Notes under the pieces: generated by a model
The model's database searches: none
Told to the model about the DNA's origin: nothing
What the model saw: only the letters and a program-made list of their open reading frames with translations
Position numbers and translations under genes: made by a program
Source: Thermacetogenium sp. UBA4966
GTDB taxonomy: Bacteria; Bacillota; DSM-12270; Thermacetogeniales; Thermacetogeniaceae
Direction: 5' to 3'
NCBI GenBank assembly: GCA_002397275.1
Contig: DHAA01000029.1
Location: forward strand, 1 to 47,110
DNA: 47,110 nt
Shown: positions 16,665 through 25,037 of the stretch, in pieces
Layout: each line of letters begins with the position of its first letter
How positions within the stretch are numbered: the first letter of the stretch is position 1

Positions 16665-17592
16665 ACCAGAAAACTTAAAAGCGGGAAGTAATCTGGAAAA
16701 GGTATTAGCGTCGGGTCAGTTTGCCTGTACCGGGGAAATTGGTCCCTTGACCTATGCAACCTTTGAAAACATTGATAAACATGCTGAAGAGTTAAGAGGC
16801 AAGGTTGATTCTGTTAACTTTACCGACAACCAGACTGCAGTTGTGCGGCTTTCCAGTTGGGCGGCTTCTTTGCGCCTGCTTCAATTAGGGATGGAACCAA
16901 ACTTGCAGATGGTATGCCGGGATCGCAATCGTTTAGCTATGCAGAGCGATTTCTTAGGAGCATATGCGCATGGGATACGCAATGTCCTCTGTCTGACCGG
17001 CGATCACCAGGCGTTCGGCAACCATCCGGGATGCAAGGGAGTATTCGACTTGGATTCCGTGCAGTTAATTCACATGCTAAAGACTTTACGTGACGACGGT
17101 TGCTTCGAATGCGGAGCGGAGTGTAAAATACCTCCCAAGTTCTTCATCGGCTGTGCAGAGAACCCCTTTGGCGATCCCTTTGAATTCCGCGCTATCCGCC
17201 TGGAAAAGAAGATTGAAGCTGGAGCCGACTTTGTACAAACACAGTGTATCCTTGACATGGAGAGATTCGAGCGTTTTATGGAGATGGTGACGGCGCGCGG
17301 GCTGCACGAGCGTGCTCATATCTGCGCCGGGATTATGCCGGTGAAGTCGCCGAAGATGGCGCGCTATATGCAGACCGGGGTGCCGGGCATGATCGTATCC
17401 GAGGAGTTCTGTCAGCGCTTGGAAAAGGCGGAAGATGCAAAAGCAGAATCGGTAAATATTTCAGTTGAATATATCAACCACTGCAGGGAAATGAAAGGTG
17501 TAGCCGGAGTCCACGTGATGGCGGTTGCCTGGGAGTCCATTGTGCCTTCAGTAGTTGAAAAAGCCGGTCTTCTGCCCAGGCCGACATTTTAA
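16651..17592 (+). CDS. metF: 5,10-methylenetetrahydrofolate reductase
   Basis: 313-residue FAD TIM barrel, reducing methylene-THF to methyl-THF, the last step of the methyl branch. Features are the TGEIGP start region, the folate-reductase LCLTGDH segment, and FGDPFEFRAIRLEKKIEAGADFVQTQ, the family signature (split here for length: the acidic-lysine run and the DFVQTQ strand). TTG start with AAAGGAGG (16634-16641), inside the end of metV. No NADH domain is present, so the reductant must come from partner subunits. Confidence 0.95.
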   Translation: MKEIKPENLKAGSNLEKVLASGQFACTGEIGPLTYATFENIDKHAEELRGKVDSVNFTDNQTAVVRLSSWAASLRLLQLGMEPNLQMVCRDRNRLAMQSDFLGAYAHGIRNVLCLTGDHQAFGNHPGCKGVFDLDSVQLIHMLKTLRDDGCFECGAECKIPPKFFIGCAENPFGDPFEFRAIRLEKKIEAGADFVQTQCILDMERFERFMEMVTARGLHERAHICAGIMPVKSPKMARYMQTGVPGMIVSEEFCQRLEKAEDAKAESVNISVEYINHCREMKGVAGVHVMAVAWESIVPSVVEKAGLLPRPTF

Positions 17593-17618
17593 CAGCGCGG
17601 GCAAGGGAGGGGTGCAAT

Positions 17619-18653
17619 TTGGAAAAGAAAAAGGTACTGGTAATCGGCGGTGGCGCCGCAGGAATGACCAGCGCTCTGGAAATGGCTGAGCGTGGAATAG
17701 AGGTTATTCTCGTCGAAAAAGAAACAGAGATCGGCGGCAGAGCCGCTACCTACTGCTGCAAGGCAACCGATGAATGCAACCGTTGTGCCGCCTGTTTGGT
17801 TCTTCAGCAAAGAGATCAGGTCATGCAGAATCCCAATATCCGTATCTATACCAATGCCCAGGTTAAAGAGATCGGCAAAAAGGGCAGCGGGTTCAGTGTA
17901 AAAATTGTCTATGACGACAAGCCTGTATCATTGGAATCACAGGCAGTGATTTTGGCTACAGGTTTTGATCCATATGATCTCAGCAAAAGAAATGAATTTG
18001 CTTACGGACAGGAGAAAAATGTTGTTTCAGGACAGGAATTAGAACAAGCGATCAAAGAAAAAGGGAGCATCGCCGCGGCATATGGGGACGATATAAAAAA
18101 GATCGGCTTCATACAGTGCGTGGGCAGCCGCGACCTTTCCATCGGCAACGGTTACTGCTCCAGGGTTTGCTGTATGTATGCCGCCAGGCTTGCTAAAGTT
18201 ATCAGGAAGGATATGCCGGATGCCGAAATCGATATCTTCTATATGGACTTTCAGAGCTTTGGCAAAGGATTCGGCGAATATAAAGAAAACATACAGAAAA
18301 CCGATCATGTCAAACTGATCAGAGCTATACCGTCTAAAATATATGGTTTCCCTTATGACCGCTTGACAGTCCGCTATACAGATTCTTTCAGCGGCACGCA
18401 ATGTGAAGACAAATATGACCTGATAGTATTGTCGCTGGCGATCACTCCCACAGAGGGTAGTCGACAGCTTGCCGAGCAGTTGGGCGTAAATACCGATTCA
18501 TACGGTTTTATGGCTGGAGAAGAATGCAGCGTTAAAACAAGTCAAAGAGGAGTTTTCCTGGCGGGAGTTTGCCAGGGGCCCAAGGATATACCGCAAACTA
18601 TTGGTCATGCTAAAGCTGCGGCAGGGGAGGCTTATCTTTACTTGTGTGGTTAG
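17619..18653 (+). CDS. hdrA: Short HdrA core (FAD protein without ferredoxin domains)
   Basis: 344 residues, about half the usual HdrA length. GGGAAG (10-15) binds FAD; a cysteine set C46, C47, C53, C56, C59 (YCCKATDECNRCAACL) follows the first beta-alpha-beta unit; and the canonical HdrA motif GYCSRVCCMYA is present (C180, C184, C185) before the IDIFYMDFQSFGKGFGEY strand. The second FAD strand SQRGVFLAGVCQGPKDI is intact. Both ferredoxin modules and the extra N-terminal domain are missing. TTG start behind AAGGGAGGGG. It closes the operon; the missing modules exist in the fusion encoded at 14020. Confidence 0.88.
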   Translation: MEKKKVLVIGGGAAGMTSALEMAERGIEVILVEKETEIGGRAATYCCKATDECNRCAACLVLQQRDQVMQNPNIRIYTNAQVKEIGKKGSGFSVKIVYDDKPVSLESQAVILATGFDPYDLSKRNEFAYGQEKNVVSGQELEQAIKEKGSIAAAYGDDIKKIGFIQCVGSRDLSIGNGYCSRVCCMYAARLAKVIRKDMPDAEIDIFYMDFQSFGKGFGEYKENIQKTDHVKLIRAIPSKIYGFPYDRLTVRYTDSFSGTQCEDKYDLIVLSLAITPTEGSRQLAEQLGVNTDSYGFMAGEECSVKTSQRGVFLAGVCQGPKDIPQTIGHAKAAAGEAYLYLCG

Positions 18654-18667
18654 CTTTCTAAAGAGTT

Positions 18668-18702
18668 AAAAAACCTCCGGTCCCCACCGGAGGTTTTTTT
18701 TT
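18668..18702 (+). terminator. Terminator of the CODH/ACS operon
   Basis: Stem AAACCTCCGGT / ACCGGAGGTTT with a CCCC loop and an uninterrupted run of nine T. A textbook intrinsic terminator. Confidence 0.93.
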
Positions 18703-18764
18703 GTCAGGAATAACAGCAACCGACAAAGAATAATGATCTAAAGAGAATACACTGGGTGGGGGTA

Positions 18765-19370
18765 ATGCAATTGAATGAAAGGCATATGCTGGAAAAGGCA
18801 ATCCTCGCAAAGATCGATTTGCTTATAGAGATTATTTCATCAATGGAATTATGCGAGGATCATGAGCAAGAGGAACTTAAAAAACGAGGGTCCGCGCTGA
18901 TCATAGAGCTCAGGGACTTACTGGCACAATTGATTGGTCCTGAAGAAGGGTATGTTCATAATGCAATTGTGGAACTGATCTCGCAGAGAATGCCGGGGCA
19001 TGATGTGGAGAATAGATTAGAAGATTTGATGGAGCTTGTCGATAGGGAACGCCGGAATGAACAGGAGTATCAACAAGAGGAGGATAACGTTGGGCCAATA
19101 AGCCCGCCGGATCCTTTACAAAAAGCCGTAAATTTTCTATTTTCCCAGTGCAAGGTACTCAAGAATTACAGGTATCAGGGGTTACTTTTCAGCTATTATA
19201 TACCGTCTTTAAAAGTGGCGGTGGATAACTGTGCCGAGCTGCGCGCCGCGGAGTCGGCGCGCAAGGAATACGTCTGCCGAAAGGCAGAAATCAGGCTTAT
19301 TTCTTTGAATTGCCCTCAACTCTCCTGTTCTCGCGGAATAATAAGAGAAATAAAAAGAGGATTGACGTAA
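18765..19370 (+). CDS. Uncharacterised protein
   Basis: About 201 residues, acidic and mostly helical, with no motif I recognise. The N-terminal half (to about 115) is a charged helical segment ending in a Glu/Gln-rich stretch; a GPISPPDP linker follows; the second half has hydrophobic helices (AVNFLFSQCKVL, YQGLLFSYYIPSLKVAV) and five cysteines. No signal peptide or membrane helix is obvious. Starts at GTG 18756, ATG 18765 and TTG 18771 are all possible; GGGTGGGGG at 18754-18762 fits TTG 18771 best by spacing. The T-box gene's promoter overlaps its last codons. Confidence 0.65.
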   Translation: MQLNERHMLEKAILAKIDLLIEIISSMELCEDHEQEELKKRGSALIIELRDLLAQLIGPEEGYVHNAIVELISQRMPGHDVENRLEDLMELVDRERRNEQEYQQEEDNVGPISPPDPLQKAVNFLFSQCKVLKNYRYQGLLFSYYIPSLKVAVDNCAELRAAESARKEYVCRKAEIRLISLNCPQLSCSRGIIREIKRGLT

Positions 19371-19390
19371 TCGTTCCCTTGTGCTAATAT
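19362..19390 (+). promoter_or_regulatory. Sigma-A promoter of the T-box aminotransferase gene
   Basis: TTGACG (19362-19367), 17-nt spacer, TAATAT (19385-19390). The -35 box overlaps the last codons and stop of the upstream gene. Expected start site near 19397, just before the T-box stem I. Confidence 0.75.
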
Positions 19391-19396
19391 TAAACT

Positions 19397-19647
19397 AATT
19401 TAATATAAGCTGTTGAAGGGGAAGAGTAGGCATATTCTGGTTATTAAGCGAGCCGGCGAGGGTGAGAGGCCGGTATAACGGGATGCCGAAGCCACCCCGG
19501 AGGCGCCTGCCGAACATTTTAAACAAGTAAGCCAGGCCGGGTTAAATCCGTTATCATAATATAAGTTGGGCCCTGTGAAGGGCCAACTAGGGTGGTACCG
19601 CGGTAACAACCCCGTCCCTTGATTTTTGGGAACGGGGTTTTAATTTT
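19397..19647 (+). ncRNA. T-box riboswitch leader, specifier reads GCC (alanine)
   Basis: The T-box sequence AGGGTGGTACCGCGG is at 19589-19603. Stem I lies at about 19420-19510 with the conserved AGAGTAGG-like base. The specifier region reads GAA-GCC-ACC at 19488-19496, which by comparison with the glyQS leader (GAA-GGC-AAC) makes the specifier GCC at 19491-19493, an alanine codon. The antiterminator bulge TGGT pairs with an acceptor end ACCA, matching the A73 discriminator of tRNA-Ala. A terminator (19608-19647) follows. Uncharged tRNA-Ala is expected to turn on the aminotransferase gene. Confidence 0.88.
19608..19647 (+). terminator. T-box-controlled terminator
   Basis: Stem AACCCCGT / ACGGGGTT with an inner CCC-GGG pair, then TTTTAATTTT. 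It is mutually exclusive with the T-box antiterminator because the left arm starts right after the T-box sequence. Confidence 0.85.
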
Positions 19648-19672
19648 AGGAAAAGGGAGAGCATGGAGTAAA

Positions 19673-20866
19673 ATGGGAAAATGTGGTAAGGAAAGTCGTG
19701 TTGCCCGAGTTGTGCAGAATATGCCGCACTCAGGAATTCGCAAGTTTTTCGATCTGATAGAAAAAACAGATGGGGTTATATCCTTGGGGGTAGGGGAACC
19801 GGATTATATAACGCCGGAATCGATACGCCAGGCCTGTATGAAGGCTCTGACAGCCGGGAGGACTAAATATACTTCCAACTCCGGGGCGCCGGAACTCTGT
19901 GCCATGATAACCCAATATCTAGATGTTAGGTTTGGCGTAAACTATCAGCCGGAACAAATATTGGTCACCACAGGTGTGAGTGAAGCTGTGGATCTTGCCT
20001 TGCGCGCGGTGATCAATCCGGGAGATGAAATTCTGATCGGCGAGCCCTGTTATGTTTCATATATGCCTAACGTGTCCATAGCAGGAGGCGTTCCTGTTTT
20101 TGTTCCTGCTAGGGCAGAGGATGAGTTCAAATTGAAGAAAAAGGATCTGATCGCTCGGATTAACGAAAGAACCAAAGCAATTCTTCTCTCCTATCCCAAT
20201 AATCCGACAGGAGCGATCATGGAAAAGGCCGATTTGCAGGAGATCGCCCAGGTTGCTGAAAATTACGACCTTTTGATCATTACAGACGAGGTCTATGCTG
20301 AGCTCACCTACGGGCGGAAACACGTGAGCATTGCCTCCCTTCCCGGGATGAAAGAGAGGACAATATTGCTTAATGGTTTCTCTAAAGCTTATGCCATGAC
20401 TGGCTGGCGTTTGGGATACGCCGCTGGGCCAATCGAAATAATAGACGCCATGTTAAAGATTCATCAGTATACCATGTTATGTGCTCCGACGATGAGCCAA
20501 TACGCAGGTATTGCGGCGCTCTCCGAGAATTTTTCCTTCGTTGATGAGATGGTTGCCGAATATGACAAACGGCGGCGCATTATTATCAAGGGATTGAAAG
20601 AATTAGGCTTGCCCTGTTTCGAGCCGCACGGTGCTTTTTATGCATTCCCCAGTATTGCCGGGACAGGAATGACCTCTGAGGAATTCTGTGAACAGCTTCT
20701 TTTTGAAGAAAAGTTGGCCGTGGTACCGGGCAACGCCTTTGGTCCCAGTGGCGAGGGGCATGTCAGATGTTGTTATGCCGCCTCTCAGAGCAAGATTGAG
20801 GAAGCCTTAGAGCGGCTGAGGCGTTTTCTGCATCGCCATCGGATTTCGGATGCAGCGATAATTTAG
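19673..20866 (+). CDS. Class I/II PLP aminotransferase, probably alanine-forming
   Basis: 397-residue fold-type I aminotransferase of the AspC/AlaT-like subgroup. The substrate loop GVGEPDYITPESI, the PLP-ring NNPTGA segment, DEVYAEL and the lysine motif NGFSKAYAMTGWRLGY are all in place, followed by the C-terminal arginine region. Family members act on aspartate, alanine, aromatic or branched amino acids; sequence alone does not decide. The alanine-type T-box in front argues for alanine synthesis from pyruvate, which would fit carbon leaving acetyl-CoA in an acetogen. ATG 19673 is the first in-frame start after the terminator, with GGAG just upstream. Confidence 0.88.
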   Translation: MGKCGKESRVARVVQNMPHSGIRKFFDLIEKTDGVISLGVGEPDYITPESIRQACMKALTAGRTKYTSNSGAPELCAMITQYLDVRFGVNYQPEQILVTTGVSEAVDLALRAVINPGDEILIGEPCYVSYMPNVSIAGGVPVFVPARAEDEFKLKKKDLIARINERTKAILLSYPNNPTGAIMEKADLQEIAQVAENYDLLIITDEVYAELTYGRKHVSIASLPGMKERTILLNGFSKAYAMTGWRLGYAAGPIEIIDAMLKIHQYTMLCAPTMSQYAGIAALSENFSFVDEMVAEYDKRRRIIIKGLKELGLPCFEPHGAFYAFPSIAGTGMTSEEFCEQLLFEEKLAVVPGNAFGPSGEGHVRCCYAASQSKIEEALERLRRFLHRHRISDAAII

Positions 20867-20895
20867 AGTAGTTCTCCAACAATAATTAGGATTGA

Positions 20896-20922
20896 AAAAA
20901 GAGCAATAAAATTGCTCTTTTT
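20896..20922 (+). terminator. Terminator after the aminotransferase gene
   Basis: AAAAGAGCAAT / ATTGCTCTTTT with a 3-nt loop and a T-run. The A/T flanks make it usable in both directions, though there is no opposing gene. Confidence 0.85.
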
Positions 20923-21067
20923 ATATGAGTAAAGTGGTCCAGTGTTTGCTTCTTTCTTCATCTTCACCGAATATTTATAATTCTTTTTATCCGGAAGAGG
21001 GCAGGTTTTCAGGGGTGCTTTGCCTAATATAATTATTGATTAACATTTTATTAGAAGGATGGTATTG

Positions 21068-21826
21068 ATGGAAAACAGCGACAGGTTTCATATTCCCGCT
21101 CTCTTCAGCAGGGATTTTTTTGCGAAAGGATTTACCGTAGTACCCAATATGCTGATTGAGCACAGCGGCAGGCTAGGTTTAGAGGGGGTGGATTTGCTTG
21201 TATTGTTAGCGGTACTTTACTTTCAACAAACAGGAAGATATGAATTGGAGATAGCTGATTTCACTAAACTGCTTTCTGCTCCGGAACGTCAAGTTGAAGA
21301 ATCTATAGAAAAAATGTGCGTTATGGGACTACTGACTGAAGAGAATAAGTCTTTAGAAACCACGGGTATGTTTGAGAAAATAGCCGATATCTGGGCAGAT
21401 GAAAAGGTACGGGCCGAACAGCAAAAGCATAATACGGCGATTGCGGTTCATCTGAAAACCGGGGGCGGAAAGCATCTTACACCTCCTTTGATTAAGGTTA
21501 TCAATTTATTTGAACGAGAGTTTGGGAGGGCTTTGACTCCTATCGAAATCGATCAGATAAGTAATTGGCATTATGATCAAGGATACCCCGACACCTTGAT
21601 TAAAGAGGCCTTAAAAAGAGCGGTTTTGCGCGGAATATTAAACATGAATTATATGGACAGGATACTAGAATCCTGGGCTAAAATGAATATACGGACTACT
21701 CGCGAAGTAATACAATATGAAGAGAAGTTCCAGGATAAAAAGAAACATAAGGAAAAATCTCATTCTGCCGACCTGGGCGGCGTTCAAGAACAGGATGAAA
21801 AATTCAAAGATATCTATTTAACATAA
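21068..21826 (+). CDS. DnaD-domain primosome protein
   Basis: 252 residues. The N-terminal 100 residues resemble the winged-helix half of DnaD/DnaB (primosome) proteins; residues about 145-210 form the DnaD (DnaB_2) domain, FEREFGRALTPIEIDQISNW through the conserved YMDRILESW that marks the family YxxxILxxW motif. The charged C-terminal tail is disordered-looking. Acts in helicase loading at the replication origin. ATG 21068 preferred over 21059, which overlaps AGAAGGA. The next gene, 14 nt on, is an AAA+ helicase loader, the natural partner. Confidence 0.88.
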   Translation: MENSDRFHIPALFSRDFFAKGFTVVPNMLIEHSGRLGLEGVDLLVLLAVLYFQQTGRYELEIADFTKLLSAPERQVEESIEKMCVMGLLTEENKSLETTGMFEKIADIWADEKVRAEQQKHNTAIAVHLKTGGGKHLTPPLIKVINLFEREFGRALTPIEIDQISNWHYDQGYPDTLIKEALKRAVLRGILNMNYMDRILESWAKMNIRTTREVIQYEEKFQDKKKHKEKSHSADLGGVQEQDEKFKDIYLT

Positions 21827-21840
21827 ACAGGTTGTGAAAT

Positions 21841-22632
21841 ATGAAACAAGTTGCTGAAATCCTCAAAAATCTAAAAAAGAATTTACAGGGAAAGGAAGCC
21901 GCTGCTTCGTTAAAAGAGAAGCGAAAACCGCGCTGCAATTTGTGTCAGGATCGCGGCGTTATAATGCTGGACGGCGAGATAGCGCGCATCTGTAACTGTG
22001 TGAAACAGGCGCACATGGAACACCGTTACGAGTATGCAAATATAACACCGGAAATAAAAGCATACGGTTTCGATGATTTTCAGCTCAAATACTATCAGGG
22101 CGAACATCGTGATCGAGCGGCCAGGGTTCTGCTGGATGCCGGTCGCTTTGCCGACGATTATTTGAAAAACCATGAGCAGCCCGGTCTTTTAATAACCGGA
22201 GACGTCGGCTCCGGCAAAACCTTTATTGCAGGCGCGATTACAAACTCTTTATTGAAAAAGGGTGTCCAGGCTTTATTCCTTGTTGTTCCTGATTTTCTTG
22301 ACGCAATTCGGTCAACCTATAATAATAAAGGAGCGGCGGAGGATAATGAAGCCGCGTTAATTAAAGGAGCGCGGCAGGTAGAAGTTTTGATTTTAGATGA
22401 TTTGGGGGTCCACAATTATACGCCGTGGACCTGTAATAAAATATATTCTCTTCTTAATTACCGGATGAATTATCACCTTCCGGTGATTATCACAACCAAC
22501 CTGGATCTCTCTGAGATTGAGAAATATCTGGGGAAACGCACAACTTCAAGAATAGTTCAGATGTGCAGGGTATACCGGTTGACGGTAGACAAGGATATCA
22601 GGTATCAAAAATCTCTGGAGAACAAACGATAA
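21841..22632 (+). CDS. DnaC/DnaI-like AAA+ helicase loader
   Basis: 263 residues. A zinc-finger-like N-terminus, CNLCQDRG then CNCV (residues about 32-56), leads to a AAA+ ATPase core: Walker A GDVGSGKTF, Walker B VLILDDLG, sensor-1 VIITTNLDLS and an arginine near KRTTSRIVQM. This is the DnaI/DnaC/IstB architecture. With no transposase near, and a DnaD gene directly upstream, a replicative loader is more likely than an IstB transposition helper. speE begins 13 nt downstream. Confidence 0.9.
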   Translation: MKQVAEILKNLKKNLQGKEAAASLKEKRKPRCNLCQDRGVIMLDGEIARICNCVKQAHMEHRYEYANITPEIKAYGFDDFQLKYYQGEHRDRAARVLLDAGRFADDYLKNHEQPGLLITGDVGSGKTFIAGAITNSLLKKGVQALFLVVPDFLDAIRSTYNNKGAAEDNEAALIKGARQVEVLILDDLGVHNYTPWTCNKIYSLLNYRMNYHLPVIITTNLDLSEIEKYLGKRTTSRIVQMCRVYRLTVDKDIRYQKSLENKR

Positions 22633-22645
22633 AGGAGGGCTGCAT

Positions 22646-23488
22646 TTGTCATTTTTTATGATGGAAGAACACAGTTCTGCCTACAGCGTTACCTGGGGGA
22701 TTAAGGATATCATCTACACAGAGAAAACCCCTTACCAGAGTCTTTCCATCATCGAAACTGAAGAATTCGGCCGCGCGCTGGTTCTTGATAGAGTGCTGCA
22801 GACAACGATCGGCGATGAGTTTTATTATCATGAAATGATAGCCCACGTTCCATTATTTACTCATGGCAATCCGCGCACTGTTTTAATCATCGGAGGGGGG
22901 GACGGCGGGACGGCGCGGGAGGTTTTAAAACACAAGAGCGTGGAATCTGTAGAACTGGTTGATATTGACGAGCGGGTGATCGCGGCCTGCAGAAAATACC
23001 TCCCGGAACTCAGTTGTTCCTTTGATGACCCAAGAGTAAATGTCATTATTGCCAATGGGGTTGAGTATGTACAAGAGCAGAAAAAAAAGTATGATGTTAT
23101 AATAGTCGACTCTACAGACCCCTATCCGGAGGGCCCCGCCGCGGAATTATACGGCAAGGAATTTTATAAAAGCGTTTACCGGTGTTTAGGAGACGACGGC
23201 CTTTTTGTGGCTCATACCGATTCTCCGTGTTTCGGCTTCAGCCGCCCGAAATTTCAGGGGATACGAGACAGGATAAATGCTTGCTTTCCCTTAACAAATG
23301 TTTATATAATCTGTGTTCCCAGTTATATAAGCGGATATTGGAGCTTTACTATCGGCTCTAAGCGTTATCATCCTGTGCGGGACTATCGGCAGGATAGTTT
23401 AATGCAGACGCGGTTTTATACAAGCGAACTGCATAGAGCCTGTTTTGCGCTCCCTCGTTTCATGCAGCAACTAATAGGCGAAAAATAA
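22646..23488 (+). CDS. speE: Spermidine synthase
   Basis: 280 residues, the usual length. Aminopropyl transferase from decarboxylated SAM to putrescine: N-terminal beta domain (YQSLSIIETEEFGRALVLD), then the Rossmann fold with GGGDGGTAREVLKH (decarboxy-SAM site), VDIDERVI, and the catalytic region VDSTDPYPEGPA. The aspartates of the DSTDP loop are intact. TTG start behind AAAGGAGG. No SAM decarboxylase gene is in view. Tail-to-head with the helicase-loader gene, so possibly one transcript. Confidence 0.95.
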   Translation: MSFFMMEEHSSAYSVTWGIKDIIYTEKTPYQSLSIIETEEFGRALVLDRVLQTTIGDEFYYHEMIAHVPLFTHGNPRTVLIIGGGDGGTAREVLKHKSVESVELVDIDERVIAACRKYLPELSCSFDDPRVNVIIANGVEYVQEQKKKYDVIIVDSTDPYPEGPAAELYGKEFYKSVYRCLGDDGLFVAHTDSPCFGFSRPKFQGIRDRINACFPLTNVYIICVPSYISGYWSFTIGSKRYHPVRDYRQDSLMQTRFYTSELHRACFALPRFMQQLIGEK

Positions 23489-23552
23489 CTGCAGCAAGCA
23501 GGAAAAAAGGGTAGTTATGACGAAAGTTCAATAGGCTAGAGGAGGTTAAAAT

Positions 23553-24665
23553 ATGCCTAAGTTTGAGCAATTAGGGCGTCCCGCTATCTTGACTTTGAAT
23601 CCCTATGTTCCCGGCAAACCCATTGAAGAGGTAGAGCGTGAATTTCAGATAACGGGGGTGATTAAACTCGCTTCTAACGAAAACCCTCTGGGACCTTCTC
23701 CATCTGTTATAGACGCGCTGAAGGCAACCGCACCCAGAGTTTTTAATTATCCGGACAGCAATTGTTATTATTTGAAAATGGAAATGGCTTCTTTCTTCGG
23801 TTTAACCGAAGATCATTTTATTATCGGAAACGGCACGGATGAAATCATAAAAATGATCGCTGAAACGTTTCTTAATCCCGGCGATGAAGTGATCTATGCC
23901 TGGCCGTCCTTTTCGGAATATGTGTTTGCCGGCAAACTAATGGGAGCGGAACTCCGTCCTGTGCCATTAGATGATTACCGGCACGATCTTAAAAAAATGT
24001 CGCAATGTGCCGGGGACAAAACGAAACTTATATTTATCTGCAATCCGAATAATCCGACAGGAACTGTCGTCGCCAGAGAAGAACTGCAGGAGTTTTTGGA
24101 GACGATACCCTCTGATGTCTTAGTTGTGTTCGATGAAGCATATTATGAATATATAAGCGAGGCGGATTATCGCAGCGGTATAGAACTGCTGGAAAACAAA
24201 CCGATAATTGTACTGCGTACTTTTTCAAAAATCTACGGTTTAGCCGGCTTGCGTATCGGTTATGGAATTGCCCGCCCAGAAATAATATCATTGATTAACC
24301 GGGTGAGAGAGCCGTTTAATGTCAACATAATGGCACAGGAGGCGGCTGTGGCGGCCCTTAAGGATCAGGAGCATGTTCGTCAGAGCAAAGAGTTGATCGT
24401 CGAGGGGAAGGACTACTTGTACCAAGAGTTTGACAGACTTGGTTTGGATTATGTCCCATCGCAGACAAATTTTGTTTTTGTTGATGTCAATATGGATGCC
24501 AGGAAAGTCTTTACCGCTTTGCTGAGAGAAGGTGTAATTGTCCGTTCAGGGGATATATTTGATCATGCAAACCATATCAGAGTAACAGTGGGGACACCGG
24601 AACAGAACAAACGTTTTATTATCAGCTTAGAAAAGGTTTTGAAAGAACTGGCTCCTTGCTGCTGA
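23553..24665 (+). CDS. hisC: Histidinol-phosphate aminotransferase
   Basis: 370-residue PLP enzyme. LASNENPLGPSP start block, YPDSNCYYLK, GNGTDEIIKM, CNPNNPTGT, DEAYYEY and the PLP lysine in RTFSKIYGLAGLRIGY, then RVREPFNVN, all diagnostic for HisC. It stands away from other his genes, so a broader role (phenylalanine or tyrosine transamination, as in Bacillus) is possible. AGAGGAGG precedes the ATG. Confidence 0.93.
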   Translation: MPKFEQLGRPAILTLNPYVPGKPIEEVEREFQITGVIKLASNENPLGPSPSVIDALKATAPRVFNYPDSNCYYLKMEMASFFGLTEDHFIIGNGTDEIIKMIAETFLNPGDEVIYAWPSFSEYVFAGKLMGAELRPVPLDDYRHDLKKMSQCAGDKTKLIFICNPNNPTGTVVAREELQEFLETIPSDVLVVFDEAYYEYISEADYRSGIELLENKPIIVLRTFSKIYGLAGLRIGYGIARPEIISLINRVREPFNVNIMAQEAAVAALKDQEHVRQSKELIVEGKDYLYQEFDRLGLDYVPSQTNFVFVDVNMDARKVFTALLREGVIVRSGDIFDHANHIRVTVGTPEQNKRFIISLEKVLKELAPCC

Positions 24666-24678
24666 GAGGAGAAATGCC

Positions 24679-24849
24679 TTGGAAGTACGCTGTGCTCTAT
24701 GTGGTAAAAAAGAGGTTTTAACAGATGTGCATAAGGACTTTGAGCGCATAGAAAAAAACCCTCAATTAACATATTTTTGCGACCTATGCTTATCAAAGCT
24801 GCAGTATGAAGCTGTAGAATATAATAAACCGAAGAAGCCGATTGGATAA
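24679..24849 (+). CDS. DUF2197 / YlaI-like zinc-ribbon micro-protein
   Basis: 56 residues, starting TTG at 24679 behind GAGAGGAG with a good spacer, 13 nt after hisC. Two knuckles, CALCGK and FCDLCLSK, make a four-cysteine zinc ribbon like Bacillus YlaI (DUF2197). Function of the family is unknown. Probably cotranscribed with hisC and closed by the terminator at 24889. Confidence 0.8.
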   Translation: MEVRCALCGKKEVLTDVHKDFERIEKNPQLTYFCDLCLSKLQYEAVEYNKPKKPIG

Positions 24850-24888
24850 AAATTTGTTGAAGCTGAACTAAATATGTTTTTTTTCTTA

Positions 24889-24924
24889 TTCAGAGATCCC
24901 ACAGGATCTCTGAATTTTATTTTT
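24889..24924 (+). terminator. Terminator after the DUF2197 gene
   Basis: Perfect 11-bp stem TTCAGAGATCC / GGATCTCTGAA, 4-nt loop, then TTTTATTTTT. Confidence 0.9.
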
Positions 24925-25037
24925 AGTGAATACTATAAAACAACAATAACGACAGTAATTACCAAATAATCTGAAGGATAACAAAAGGATGCCGGAGAAC
25001 GATGATAGTAATAAATGGTAACAAGGAGGTATTAAAA

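Noticed and set aside
21841..22632. IstB transposition helper as identity of the AAA+ protein
   Set aside because: No transposase or terminal repeats nearby; the DnaD gene directly upstream fits a replicative helicase loader.
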